Of a stretch of 64,000 nt of DNA, positions 21,283 through 32,529 are shown piece by piece. Source of the stretch: Doryteuthis pealeii (taxonomy: Eukaryota > Mollusca > Cephalopoda > Myopsida > Loliginidae). A model generated the notes under the pieces. The model worked only from the letters and a program-made list of their open reading frames with translations, was not told where the DNA came from and ran no database searches. The stretch spans positions 84,227,229 through 84,291,228 of the forward strand of contig CM042160.1 in assembly GCA_023376005.1 (NCBI GenBank). Reading direction: 5' to 3'. A program made the translations under genes and the position numbers. Numbering within the stretch: the first letter of the stretch is position 1; every line of letters starts with the position of its first letter.

Positions 21283-21500
21283 CAGGACTTGTGGATATAC
21301 CATAGCATGATAATTAAATGACCCGAAAAGGCTGATATATTTTCATTATGTTCGATTGAAACAGATTAGCATTATCACTTTTTTAAAACGTTTCTTTAAT
21401 AAAATAAGCGATTCATTATAAAATTAAGCCATTGACGAATAATTTGGTGAAATTTTCATTAAAAACGGACAATTCCCTAATACAAAAGTCCAAAAATGAA
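21283..21500 (-). mobile_element. Helitron H2 3' fragment
   Basis: Minus-strand CTAG|T (21284-21287) preceded by a decayed CTATGGTATATCCACAAG hairpin. The H2 interior block ATTATGTTCGATTGAAACAG follows near 21345. The 5' end is not found. Confidence 0.55.
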
Positions 21501-21774
21501 AGAAGCCAAAATAAACACTCGAGGTTCCATAAATTCTATGAAACCAGTTTATAAGAAGGCAAGAGGTCAAGCACTCGGTGTTTATAAAATCATTTATTCA
21601 TGAATATTTCTTTAATCTATAGTGTAAATAAATAATTTTCTCAAATTTCAAACTTCTGTTCAAAGGTTTCAACAAGAAAGAAAAAAAATAAGATAAATAA
21701 ATAAATAAATAAAAAACAAACAAAAAAATCAACAATGAATTATTCAACTATTCACAGTCTTTAATGGTGAAGTT

Positions 21775-22630
21775 AGAATTTGGAGCATTGAGGAGCCATT
21801 ACTCCCAGTTCCACTCTGACCCGAAGTGGTAGTACCTGCTTGCGTCCCATCTATAGGCAGAATAGATTTGAGTAAATTATGTTAAAAAATCGTATTCAAT
21901 AAGACTGTGTCCCCCTACCACACACACACACACACACACAAAAAAAAACACTTAACACCGACACAAAAATGTCAATATGAACGAACAGTGAGACCCTGCG
22001 AGTGACCCAACTCTTGACTTTTCCGAGTTACAAATTGTCACTCGGTAATTTTTTGTTTTGTGATGAGAGCTAAAATTTGAGGTACGAGCGAGTTTTAGAT
22101 CCACTTATGTTAATAAGTTCCCTAAAAACATTTAAATCTCCAAATTTATTATGCCAAAGAAAAATATTATTCATAAAAAAATAAACATTAAAACATATTA
22201 CAGCACATAATTCATTGCGTTCTATTTTATTTTTTATACAATACATTAAAAAAAAAAACCTAACAAAAATAGGGTGTTTGGGGGTGATGGAACGGATTAA
22301 TGGTATTTCAGTTTATTTCAATAGAAGAAATTGATTTGATATACGAGGAAATTGTTGGTTGGTTGGTTGGTTGGATTTTATGGCATGTCAACCCTATTTG
22401 GGTTATTATATGCCGAAGATATTTTGTTTTATTCATTCTTCATCGGTACTCAATTTTTAAAAGCATTTTTAAACTCATTTTTTTCTATTCAAACCATAGA
22501 TGGGGCCCTAACATGTACTACCACTCCGGGTTAGAGTGGACCTGGGAGTATTGGGGATGAAGGGTACTTTAAATTCCCCAGAGCTCCAGAATTGTAACTT
22601 TGCCATCAGAGAGAGTTTAACATCATATCC
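21775..22630. repeat. dispersed repeat B, fragment and fuller copy
   Basis: A fragment at 21775-21870 carries CCATTACTCCCAGTTCCACT. The copy at 22345-22630 (plus) begins with a GGTTGG tandem tract, then ATGGCATGTCAACCC and ACCACTCCGGGTTAGAGTGG. A CA microsatellite lies at 21920-21940. Another plus copy is at 45262-45560 and a minus copy at 63085-63405. Confidence 0.6.
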
Positions 22631-22734
22631 AGGATACTAAGAACCTTAACTACCGGATTCTAACACAAATATGATAAAAATGGTTGGGGCTTGCCATAAG
22701 TGAAATAGGGTTGCGACAATCATATAAGGGCTAG

Positions 22735-22930
22735 AGCTTGACGTGACCAGCCCAGGGGGCTTCTCCGATCACCCGTCTAGCTTAGGTAAGGGTCAAAGTG
22801 GAGACCTGCATGTCATGGACTGCTCAACTACTAGGGTCCCATCCTTAAGCATCACAGGTCACCACCCACGGCTAACAGGTAGCTCCATTGGGGGAGGAGG
22901 TCTTATCTCTCAACAGAGCTGCAGTTGATG
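22735..22930 (+). repeat. dispersed repeat S5
   Basis: Contains AGGGGGCTTCTCCGATCACC and CACAGGTCACCACCCACGG. Minus-strand relatives lie at 25330-25680 and 61049-61340. Confidence 0.55.
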
Positions 22931-23209
22931 TATTCTACAGTCCCAACCAAATGAGTAGAAATCACAGGTCAACGACTATTCGTTCAACAAAAGAATTTAA
23001 GGCAGTTTGGGGAATTATGAGAAAGAATTACTTAACAAAATTTGATCTGTAGATAGATGTTATATTAACAGAGTATATATTCCGCGCAAAGATTTTTTTG
23101 CTAAAGATTGGTGTAAAAAGGGAAGATGCCCAAGGAGGCATATTAAATATATATATATATATTATTATTTATATTTTGCTTGAAGGCAATTATAAATGCA
23201 TGTATCGCA

Positions 23210-23530
23210 TAAAATTCGATAATTATAATAATCTTGACAAGTAATCCCGCAAAGGATGGCTCGCCATGCAGAACACCGTACAGACTGTTTCGACTTTATT
23301 AAGTCTCTTCAGCGATGTATACTAACGACTCCCCTCCGACAGGAATCAAAACCGGGACTTCACAGGCATAGTCAGAGACCATATCCGTTCGGCCGCCGGT
23401 ACATAGCGAACAATCCCTGCGAAATTAACCTTGTCAATGATACTATTACACGCCCCTGCCATAGTATGACTGTGAAGTCCCGGTTTCGATTCCTGGCAGG
23501 GGCGTGTGTTCAGTCACGTCAAGTAACATT
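23210..23530 (-). mobile_element. hammerhead-bearing repeat, family B, second copy
   Basis: Minus-strand counterpart of the 9141-9770 element, to about 23465: same post-ribozyme sequence, a tRNA-like block and box B (GGTTTTGATTCC) about 40 nt before the hammerhead. From 23465 to 23530 part of the unit repeats in the opposite orientation (GTCCCGGTTTCGATTCCTGG). Confidence 0.7.
23273..23318 (-). ncRNA. type I hammerhead ribozyme motif (family B, CUGAAGA core)
   Basis: Stem I: ACATCG/CGGTGT (six pairs, one G-U). The core is CTGAAGA (position 7 is free in the consensus). Stem II is GACTT/AAGTC with AATA loop, then GAAA and stem III ACA/TGT. Cleavage is predicted after GTA. Confidence 0.78.
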
Positions 23531-23636
23531 TAACTTCCTGAAAGTCATGAGGAGGTAAGTAAACATTTATTTTAGACTTAATTTGAGCACTTTTCAGGTT
23601 TGTTTATTTCTCTCTCCCCCTCCTCTCTCTATCTCT

Positions 23637-23639
<3 letters not shown>

Positions 23640-23679
<40 letters not shown>

Positions 23680-23970
23680 TACAAACACACACACAAAATC
23701 AATAAAGACAGCTGTGGTCTATGATAAAACGTTAAAAACACAAACAGACGTATAGAAGGCTGATAAATATAAAAAAAACACTCTCACTGACCACCAGGGA
23801 TGGACAATTACACACACACACACAAACAAACAAACAAACAAACACACACACCTGAAAACAACTTAAATATACATACACATGTGGACAATTAAATAAACAA
23901 AAACATACACAGGTGTCCAATATTGCTGATAAATCAAAGGAACTTATATGATGCGACTCCTAACGACTTA

Positions 23971-24025
<55 letters not shown>
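23640..24025. repeat. TA and CA microsatellites
   Basis: TA tracts at about 23640-23672 and 23975-24024, with CA/AAAC-rich sequence between them. No coding potential. Confidence 0.85.
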
Positions 24026-24027
<2 letters not shown>

Positions 24028-24046
24028 ACCAATACATTTAAAAGTC

Positions 24047-24103
24047 CGTCTTACCAATGATTTCGGAACATCATTTTTAGGTGATTATCCGTCATCAGAA
24101 ACG
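24047..24103 (-). ncRNA. candidate hammerhead ribozyme, left arm
   Basis: Minus strand: CGTTT, CTGATGA, a longer stem II, GAAA, stem III ATC/GGT, then GTA followed by AGACG, which pairs with CGTTT (one G-U). The stem II closing pair is non-standard. Confidence 0.5.
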
Positions 24104-24158
24104 TTTCTGATGACGGATAATCACCTAAAAGTGATGTTCTGAAACCATTGGTAAGACG
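24102..24158 (+). ncRNA. candidate hammerhead ribozyme, right arm
   Basis: CGTTT at 24102-24106, CTGATGA at 24107-24113, stem II with ATCAC/GTGAT, GAAA at 24141-24144, stem III ACC/GGT with loop ATT, cleavage after GTA at 24153, and AGACG closing stem I. The first stem II pair is a C-U mismatch. Confidence 0.55.
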
Positions 24159-24488
24159 GACTTTTAATTGTATTGGTGACTATAAATAAATAAATACAGC
24201 TCTTACAGAAGTAATTGAGCACTTTATAATCATTTCTCCAATAATAATAACACTCGCAAAACTGGTAGATTTCTTTCGAAGGTTATTTGACCGACGGTCA
24301 CCTTTATACGCTTAAGTAAATCTCTCCTATTAACGGATATGAACTCTCTGGTGACCCAGACATATATGCCTATGTATGTATTTATCAGTAAAAATTCCGC
24401 TTCTTGCTTGTAGGTGCTGATGACCGAATATGACTGATGAAAATCAGTTGGGTTTCGATCGCGGCTGGAGGTTGTCTGCTAAGTCTAG

Positions 24489-24531
24489 CCCCACTGAAGA
24501 GCTTTGATACGCCGAAACACGGTGTCTGTGG
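24489..24531 (+). ncRNA. weak hammerhead candidate
   Basis: CTGAAGA at 24494-24500, GAAA at 24514-24517, stem III ACA/TGT with loop CGG, then GTC. Stem I pairs four of five bases and stem II is poor, so it may be decayed. Confidence 0.35.
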
Positions 24532-24534
24532 ATG

Positions 24535-24539
<5 letters not shown>

Positions 24540-24587
<48 letters not shown>

Positions 24588-24676
24588 AATCAAAAAGTAA
24601 TTGAACAAGCCCGAAGATACTAAAATCTTAAACACGTGTCGCGAAAGTAAAATGATATTTTTAAACAAAATGCAAA

Positions 24677-24717
<41 letters not shown>

Positions 24718-24761
24718 GTCGTGCTGATTGCACGGATTCCCATGACTCTCTCTCTCTCTCC

Positions 24762-24795
<34 letters not shown>

Positions 24796-24835
24796 CCTAT
24801 CTATCTATCTATCTATCGATCGATCGATCTATCAG
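24540..24835. repeat. TA, CT and CTAT microsatellites
   Basis: TA at about 24537-24586 and 24680-24714, CT at 24744-24797, then CTAT/CGAT repeats. Confidence 0.9.
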
Positions 24836-24869
24836 ATATCACCCCAGGCAGGTCTTCCGCGTGGCATGC

Positions 24870-25330
24870 AGTATCCGTTGATTGATGTTGGTTTTTGCTG
24901 GTCGGCTTACAAGAGTAGGAATTCAAAATAAAACGTCACTTCTCCAGCAGGGTCCAACATGTCTTGCTCGTCTTACTTGGATGGTTTGTGAGAAAGGTAC
25001 AAGTGACTATACGGCTGCTTTTTTGTGGGGTGCTACTTCCATTTGTTCAAGGCAACAGGCATTATCCTTGTATAGCTCCCATCTAGCCTTTTCTCTAAGC
25101 GTTTCCTCAGGGTCCAAGTGGTGCGGCCATACAGTAGTACTGATACGGATACAGCTTGGAAGAATTCTCACTTTATTTCATCAAAGAGGTCAGATTTCCA
25201 TATGATCGATAATTTGTCTATAGCTGTCCATACCTTTCCTATGCATTTATTGTGTCGCTTTCTGTAGATGAGATATTACTATCTAGGTATGTGAACTGGT
25301 CCCATTATTTTCAGAGTCTTACCACTCAGT
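24870..25330 (-). pseudogene. non-LTR retrotransposon reverse transcriptase remnant
   Basis: The minus strand shows the same blocks as 16760-17340: FTYLDSNISSTE-like sequence, a KL.IIWKS-like region and a LLYGRTTWTL-like stretch, all broken by stops and frameshifts. Confidence 0.65.
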
Positions 25331-25680
25331 GTGAAGCTCTGTCAGCTGGGGCTTTAGAATACACCCACTGCACCTCTGTAGGAGTGTAAGATTCCCCTCC
25401 CTAATTTGGTCACCTGTTGGCAGTGGATGGTGACCCGTGATGTTTAAGGATGGAAACCTGGTGGCTGAGCGGTCCATGACATGCAACACTTTATTTTTGC
25501 CCTTACTTAGGCTAGACAGGCAGTTGGAAAAGACCCCTCCAATCAATCGGTAGGTCATCTCAAACCCTAGCACTTATATGATTGTCCCAACCCTATTGCC
25601 CTTATGGCAACCCCAACCCTTTTTATCATATATGTGCTAGAAGGCGGTGACTGAGGGTCTTAGTGTCCTGGGTATGACGT

Positions 25681-25748
<68 letters not shown>

Positions 25749-25905
25749 GTGAAGTTCCAATTCTGGAGTTCTGGGCAATGTGGAATATAACCCCTTCATC
25801 ACCATTACTCTCATGTCCACTCTGACCCGGTGTAACTCTTAAGTAAGCATATCAAATGTTGTACTAATTATATTATCATACTGTGTTATATCCACAGGTA
25901 AAAGA
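25330..25905. repeat. repeat S5 (minus), CT microsatellite, repeat B fragment, H2 3' end
   Basis: S5 spans about 25330-25680 and CT repeats 25684-25744. A repeat B piece follows at about 25745-25835, then an H2 hairpin remnant at about 25876-25897. Confidence 0.6.
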
Positions 25906-26551
25906 AATCTTGCTCCATCAGATGAAAAGCAAAAATGTAAATCAAGGTTATCTGGTGTCGCTTATCAGCCGAATTCTTATTTCTTAATCACCACAGAATA
26001 AAAATGGGCCTTCCGATTTTATTATGAAGAAAGAAAGGGAAGGAAAAGGACATGTGATGCAGAAAAATCATAAGAAAGAAAATAGAGGAAAGATAGAGAG
26101 AGAGGGTAAGTTGTTATTGGATGTAGTGGTTAACGTGCTGGACTGTGACATTGTAGTAAACAAGTTCAAACTCTAGTCTCACTATTACGTTGACTTTTGG
26201 ACTAAAATTCTTGGAAGATGTATGAATTCTTTCATTCCTCCAGCTATGGGTTAAATATTATCATTAAATTGGGATTTTGTGGGGAGTCCCTGTGCTTAAG
26301 TGGCTAACTCGCTATTCATTAGGTAATGGATCTGCGAGACTAGCTTGCTAGCCACTCCACCACGATGGAGCGCCCTCTATGTTATTATAGACCGTTGAGT
26401 CATCTGAGTAAAGAAAGAAAAGAAAGCTATTTATAAATTTCTGGTTTAAATTTAGTTTAAAAAGGAAAAGAAAAGAAAGGAAGTTTATTTACTTAGATTT
26501 TATTAATTAATTAAATTCTATTAAATAATTGTTTGTCTTATGTTTATTTTA

Positions 26552-26598
<47 letters not shown>

Positions 26599-27130
26599 GA
26601 ACATGGTTGGTTGGTTTTTACGGCATGTCAACTCTTGTTGGATTATCTTACGCCGAAGACGCTTTGTTTTACTCATTCAGAGAAGTTTTTTATTTTTTTT
26701 AATTTTTTATTTATTTTCGGTGAGCAAACTTCACTTTTCAACATACAGTTCAATATATTAATACACGTGTTCCTTAATTGTACGACCGTTATCATCTTGC
26801 AATACCCTCTGGTTAAAAATGAGGACATCCAAATCGTCCAAGATGAAATGCAAAAATGTAAATCCTGATTATCTGTTGTTGCTTATCCACCGAATTCTTA
26901 TGAGTGTCATCGTCTTAACAAATGATGGGACATCCTTGGTGTAATGGTTAGCAAGTAATGTGACGCCCTCGATGTTATTATAGACCGGAGCCAGCTGAGT
27001 AAAGAAAGAAATGAAAACTATTAATAAATTTCTGTTTAGAATTAGATTTTTTTTTAAAAAGAAAGAATGAAAGAAAGAAAAGAAAAGAAAAGTGTATTTA
27101 CTTTTTTACGTGACAATAACAAATAAACAA
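25906..27130. other. repeat-rich region: H2 fragments, tRNA-like SINE, CA repeat
   Basis: H2 interior pieces lie at about 25915-26110 and 26755-26925 (AATACACGTGTTCC start). A tRNA-like SINE remnant with GAGACTAGCTTGCTAGCCAC lies near 26335. The CA microsatellite is at 26553-26596, followed by a repeat B piece (GGTTGGTTTTTACGGCATG). No gene is seen. Confidence 0.55.
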
Positions 27131-27929
27131 TTGTTTGTGTTTTGTTTAGTTAATTTTAATTCATTAAAAAAAAAAAAAAAAGAATATGGAACAGAACGTA
27201 CGGAATTCGATCCTTTCCTACAACAAATTACTACATCAAATGAATCTGATAAGTATCGTTAATATTTGATAGATTATATTTCATAGTTCAAAAAGTGGAA
27301 CACACAATTCTTGAATTGTTGATTGACACAGTGTCCCACTTAAATGTATTGTCATTTTCAATATTAACTTTTTATTGAAACTTCTATCCAGAGGCGGGGG
27401 GGGGGGTGCTAAAAGTTTAGGTACCGGACGTGTATGCCGAAAGTGTGTGTGGTGGGGATGGGTCCTTAATGAAAATTTTTGATAATTTGAAAAGTACCTG
27501 GTGCCAATTACTTAAACAGAACATTTATTATCTAGACTAGCAAAAAAATACCCTGCGGGCGGTGTAAAAATACATTCTTGAAAGTTATTGCTTGAGGGAG
27601 GCTGTAAATTAAAATAAATAAAATAAAACGTTTAATATTTTTTAAAGATTAATTACATACTTAAAAAGCATATTCACTCCACTGAGATATTGTTTTGTTT
27701 TACAACTGTAGGGAGCTCCAAAAAGTTTCTAAAATTTCTGATTTGATTATTCAGACGCTTATCTTTATAGAAAATCTTTTTAAATCATACGAGTAAAATA
27801 TATTTTCTTCGGATTTCATAGAATTAGATAAGGACGTGTGTGTGTGTGTGGGGGGGGGTTGACCTTGTAAGAAAAATATTTCCCTTAATATATTAGGAAA
27901 CAAACTATTTTAAACATAAGCCTACTTTA
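27131..27929. other. intergenic sequence with an H1-like 3' end
   Basis: CTAG followed by CAAAAAAATACCCTGCGGGC near 27537 matches the minus-strand 3' terminus of H1. G-rich runs lie near 27396 and 27850. Nothing else is assignable. Confidence 0.45.
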
Positions 27930-28560
27930 CGTAACCAGTGGCTTTAGAAGAACTTGAAGAACGAATACGATAATTTATTTCTGCCATTCCACAAGAGTTC
28001 CTAAGATGATCAGTTGATGCAATTCCCAAAGCGGCTTGAAGAATGCTGGTGGCGAATGCAGGTGCCCATATAGAATTTAAAATAAAACTTCATGTTATAT
28101 TGATTGGCACCTTCCGTCTACGAGAGACGATGAAGTAGTGTCAAGTTCGTTTTTTTTTTAAATTTTTGACTTGAACTACATAGCCTGGGTGGGTTCATAT
28201 GGAGGATGAGTTGTTGCCCTAGCAGTAAATACCCCCTCTCCACACTACCGTTGTGATCCAAAGGAAAAGTAAGGAACCAATGCAGTTTGGCAACGGTAGT
28301 GTCGCAGGAGTTGATGGGTAGCACTGGATTTCAGCATCACACCACCTTAGGGACTCCAGCTCATGATTTATTTTCGGGGTTTACTCCCCTAGCCTTCCAT
28401 TGAAAGGCAGCAGAGGTTTTGTGTCGGACTTCTTGATTTGGTTAACGGCATATCAACTCCTATTGTAAAAAAAATAATGATTCAGAAATGAATTATAAGA
28501 TTTTAAAAATAGAGAAGAGAGTTACTTTACAATCACCCTGTATATCACCAAGAATTTCAT
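27930..28560 (+). pseudogene. mariner-like remnant interrupted by repeat S4
   Basis: 27930-28100 aligns with the last part of the transposase fragment at 7554-7838 (GAAGAACTTGAAGAACGAAT, GCGAATGCAGGTGCCCAT). 28104-28470 is repeat S4. Sequence like the transposon's 3' flank then resumes (GAGAGTTACTTTACAATCA). Confidence 0.6.
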
Positions 28561-30240
28561 TGAAAGTGTTACTTTCTTTGTTCCCTCGCCACAAGAATTC
28601 CCAAACATATGAATCTAGCATATCTGCTTGAATGAATTAACCCTAACCCTAACCCGTGTACGGCGGAGTGTTCTAAAATTTTCCAACTTACGTTGGTAAA
28701 TTAAAAAAATTCTTAATGATATAGTTGATTAAAATAGTAAATTGTCACTTACTTTAATTTTTTTCTTTAAAAAGGACTAAAATTATAATTTTTTCCATGG
28801 ATTTTTTCCATCTGAGCAAGCTTCAGATACGCTTATGTTTATAAGTTCACTAAAAAACATTTAAGTTTCAAAATTTATTACGCCAAAGACAAATATTATT
28901 TATAAAATAATTAAAACATATTACAGTACATAATTCATTTTGGATTTTGAGGGGACTGGAACTGATTAATGGCATTTCAGTTTATTTCAATGGGGAAAAT
29001 TGATTTGATATACGAGGAAACTGACTTACGAGCGGAACGAATTAAATTCATAAGTCAAGGTACCACTGAATAATAGGATATTTACCACGTACCCCACGTG
29101 TACGGATTAGGCATAAGACCCTATTTATGTGGGACCACTCACAAGCTGACACTCATGGGTGACGAAAATATGCGTTGATCTCGTCGGCATTCCTCCACAA
29201 GGGGGCGCCTCAGGCACTGGGCAATACACCCATACCTGACTATTTAAGTCAAGCCGGCACGTGTTGCCTGGGAGATGACATCCTGGGATCAACGATGTTA
29301 GCTTGTAAGATCCAGGGGCAAAGCCACTGTCCCCCCGGTCGAAACCGGAGTTAGATAAAGAATCCTTTGATTAATTTTCAAGTAATGGTGATGTGGGTTC
29401 AATCACAAGTAGGGCTTTTAAAGAGTAGAGTTGCTAAAAGCCTGCTAACTTCAGAGTTCAGAGTTCATCTATTACCCAGGTGAATCATTCCTAGAGAGAC
29501 TAGTGCACCCTCTAAAGTACCTTGGGGGGGGAGGGGAGATTTATTAATTTCATTTTTAAGAGTCTTAGTGTAAAGAAATAATTTACTATCGAAATTATAG
29601 TATTTAAAATTGAAAATAAATGAATGAATACAAAATGAACTATTACACTAGCCTGCAATGTTTTCAAGGTCGAATATATAATATATTTTTTTTTACGCTG
29701 GATCCAAACATCATATTCATTTCTTATCAGATCAAATTTTTAAGGTACAAGCTATTAATTGAAATGTATAAAACAGTGATATAGCGGTGATTAATAGAGT
29801 CAACTAGCTTTTAAATTAGTGTAATTATGTTGTGAAGTATTCAAGCACATCTTAAAAATCAGATCTGAGTAAACACATTGAATGGTATTTTTTGAATTCA
29901 ACATAAAATGGCGATTACTTGGTAAAACTTTGAAAAGAGATTTTTTAACGTACGTCAGTGATGATGATATTATTATTATTATTATTACTATTATTACGAC
30001 TGCATCGCTGCAATCGGATTGAATACCCAGAAGAGTCATGGAGACCTGAGAAAACTTGTCAATTAGACTCCAGTGAAAGACCACCAGCTAACCCTGGTTT
30101 GAAAAACTCACAAGGAGTGAAATAATAAAGTTGCGAAATGAATGGGAGAAGCTTTTCATTCAGTAAATTACGGATTTTTAACGGTATTTTGTCCAAGTAA
30201 AAGTCTTGCTATGATATGCCCTTTTTAATTTTTTCCGGGT
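28561..30240. other. intergenic, mostly unassigned
   Basis: Contains three telomere-like TAACCC units at about 28637-28657, an S3 copy (minus) at 29100-29345 and an ATT repeat near 29970. No convincing gene. Confidence 0.55.
29100..29345 (-). repeat. dispersed repeat S3, minus copy
   Basis: Carries GGGGGCGCCTCAGGCACTGG and GTTGCCTGGGAG, the complement of the S3 blocks seen at 2478-2745. Confidence 0.65.
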
Positions 30241-30249
30241 AAAACTTTT

Positions 30250-30745
30250 TTAGTACTGCCCAACTGCCACTCGCTCGAGTTCGGCTTATGACATTAGCTT
30301 TAGGCACGTTTTGATTTTTAATAAAGTTTTAACTCAAAGATCTTCTTAAAATTTATCGAGTGAGGGGAAACATGAAATGATTGTTTGATTTCTAAAAAAA
30401 AACAAATGTAAAGATTCGTGCATATTAAAATAATTGTTAATAAAGATTTATATAAAAATATAGAATCGTTTTATTTATAAACAAAAATGTAAATAAGATA
30501 AAATTCGTAACTAAAGAAAAAAATATTTGTATCACCAGAAATTTACATGATTCAAAGTTGTTGTTTTTTATTTAAAACTTTCAATTTTAAGTTAAGCTAA
30601 AAAATATTACGTTTTAAAAGTAAAATAATTGTTTCATGGCTGTACTCGTGTAAGCGAAGAGAATTTTGTTTTCATAAAAATTTGTGGGCGTGTCTAAAGC
30701 TGATGTCATAGACCGAACTCGAGCGAGTGGCAGTACCAAAAAGGT
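30250..30745. repeat. foldback element
   Basis: Outer arms carry ACTGCCACTCGCTCGAGTTC and its inverted match GAACTCGAGCGAGTGGCAGT, followed inward by an AAAGC-TGATGTCA block and its complement. Confidence 0.85.
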
Positions 30746-31074
30746 ATTACCGCTTTTTTCCTAACGTTTTGATTTGACATTGTACTGACCTTGAAATTGA
30801 CCAGGAGGGTGAGGGGGGGGTCGAAATGGTTGATTGCCATTCTAGTGTTGCCTTGTCCTCCATTTTAACACGGGATTTGTTTATAAATACAGACATCACG
30901 ACGACGACGATGACTGATCTAATAAAAAAAAGGTTTTATTACAACTTGACTGAAGTTAAACAATTTAAAAAATAAACATCTTATTAACAATGAATTTTCA
31001 GATTTTACAAGTTTAAAAAAAAAATTTTTTCAATACGAGACTTAAAAAACAAACGTGCTATTCGCAGAATTGCG

Positions 31075-31620
31075 TCCCGATCCTCTGCCTTAAAAACGCT
31101 AGCCGGTGATAGCTGACAAAACAACCTGCACTACCAATAAAGTCCCTAAGCTGAAGCTATTAATCAATTACAAATGAAAAATCAAAACATTTTTTTCGGT
31201 ATTTTTATTTTATTTTAATATGTTTATTTCCAACAAACTATTACAAATAAAAAAAATAAAAATATTTAGATATTCTTTTTTTATTTTAACTAAAAACAAG
31301 ACTAAATGTCTTGGTTTTAGTTAAAATGAAAAAAGAATAACTAAATATTTTTATTTTTTTTATTTGTAATTGTATGTTGGAAATAAACATTAAAATTAAT
31401 AAAAACATAAATTTAAAAAAATATCTGAATATTTAGATATTCTTTTATATTTTAATAAAAAAATGTATGATCATTTTTTATTATAAATTTTTTTTTATGG
31501 TATCGCAATTGTACAATCAACTTCAGCTAGGGACTTCATTCGTAGAACGGGTTGTTTTTTCAGCTATCACGGCCTAGCGTTTTTTAAGGCAGGAGGCCGG
31601 GGCGCAATTCTACGAATGGC
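31075..31620. repeat. foldback element with inner palindrome
   Basis: Outer arms: GCAGAATTGCGTCCCGATCC with inverted partner GGCGCAATTCTACG. Inner palindrome at about 31250-31345 centred on ACTAAATGTCTTGG. Confidence 0.8.
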
Positions 31621-32048
31621 ACAAAAAAACAAATAGATCAAAGACATTTTAAAAAGGAACTTTTTTTTTTCAATATTAAGGATTGATGCAAATAACTTTA
31701 CTAGACTGACCGGAAATAAAAGGGCCCTTAATTGAATCCTGGTACTTAATTGTTAAGCAAATATATAAAACTAGAAGCTGCTACCCAGTGTCAACTGGGT
31801 AGAAGGGAGTGGGGCAAAGATTTAGTCTCACAGATTCATTATTAGTGAATTGTGAGCTGAATCCACACAGGATGTCCCGTTTAAATCTCCATGTAAAAAA
31901 AGACCTTTCGTTGATTCGGCATGGTGGGGCGTCAGAAAAAATGCCTAGGCACTCTGAAAAGAAAAATTGATAACTCCTATCTAAAACATTAACGGCAACA
32001 AAAAAAATCCATTACTATTTAAATGATGTTTTTGATTATCTTCACGAA

Positions 32049-32447
32049 TCTTCTATTAATAATGGAGATTCGCTTCCGGTTTTTGTCTGTAACAAAAATT
32101 ACGTTACTGCTTACGTCACATTACCCAAAGTCGTCATAATATAGAATAATTACACTCAAAATTTGAACATGCAACATTAGACAGTCATCATTGTTTTTTA
32201 AAACAAGTTTTTAATAAATACATGACTGGTATTATATATCTAAATATAGTTTGTTTTATTTTAATACATATTTAAAGTTTACATTTCAAATTGTTTTATT
32301 TTTTAATCCTTTAATGAATTTGATGATTTTACTTATTTAGGGTAAAAACTCGCTGACATTGAAATTTTTACTCCCACCCTTCAGGCAATATGTTTCAAAA
32401 ATCTATTTTTACATCGCTTGGAGGGTGTTTTTTTTATTTTTTACTAG
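32049..32447 (+). mobile_element. non-autonomous Helitron, H1-type ends, different interior (H1b)
   Basis: A|TCTTCTATTAATAATGGAG at the 5' end, then GTCTGTAACAAAAATTACG. The 3' end has ACATCGCTTGGAGGGTGT, a T-rich run, and CTAG|T at 32444-32447. The interior is unlike H1 but matches 42968-43593. Confidence 0.75.
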
Positions 32448-32529
32448 TATAAATAAAATCTTCATTATTTTTGTTCAAAAAGGATAACGAGAACAGCAAT
32501 TCGTTGAGTTGCACATTAAATTCGTTTTG

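Larger units (their letters stand above)
24026..24182. repeat. palindrome with back-to-back hammerhead motifs
   Basis: Inverted arms of about 75 bp (AGTCACCAATACATTTAAAA at one end, TTTAATTGTATTGGTGACT at the other) meet at AAACGTTT near 24102. Each arm contains one hammerhead-like motif, annotated separately. Confidence 0.85.

Noticed and set aside
29800..30084. Possible exon (LIDKFSQVSMTLLGIQSD region)
   Set aside because: Splice-like AG and GT bases exist but there is no family similarity or matching neighbour exon.
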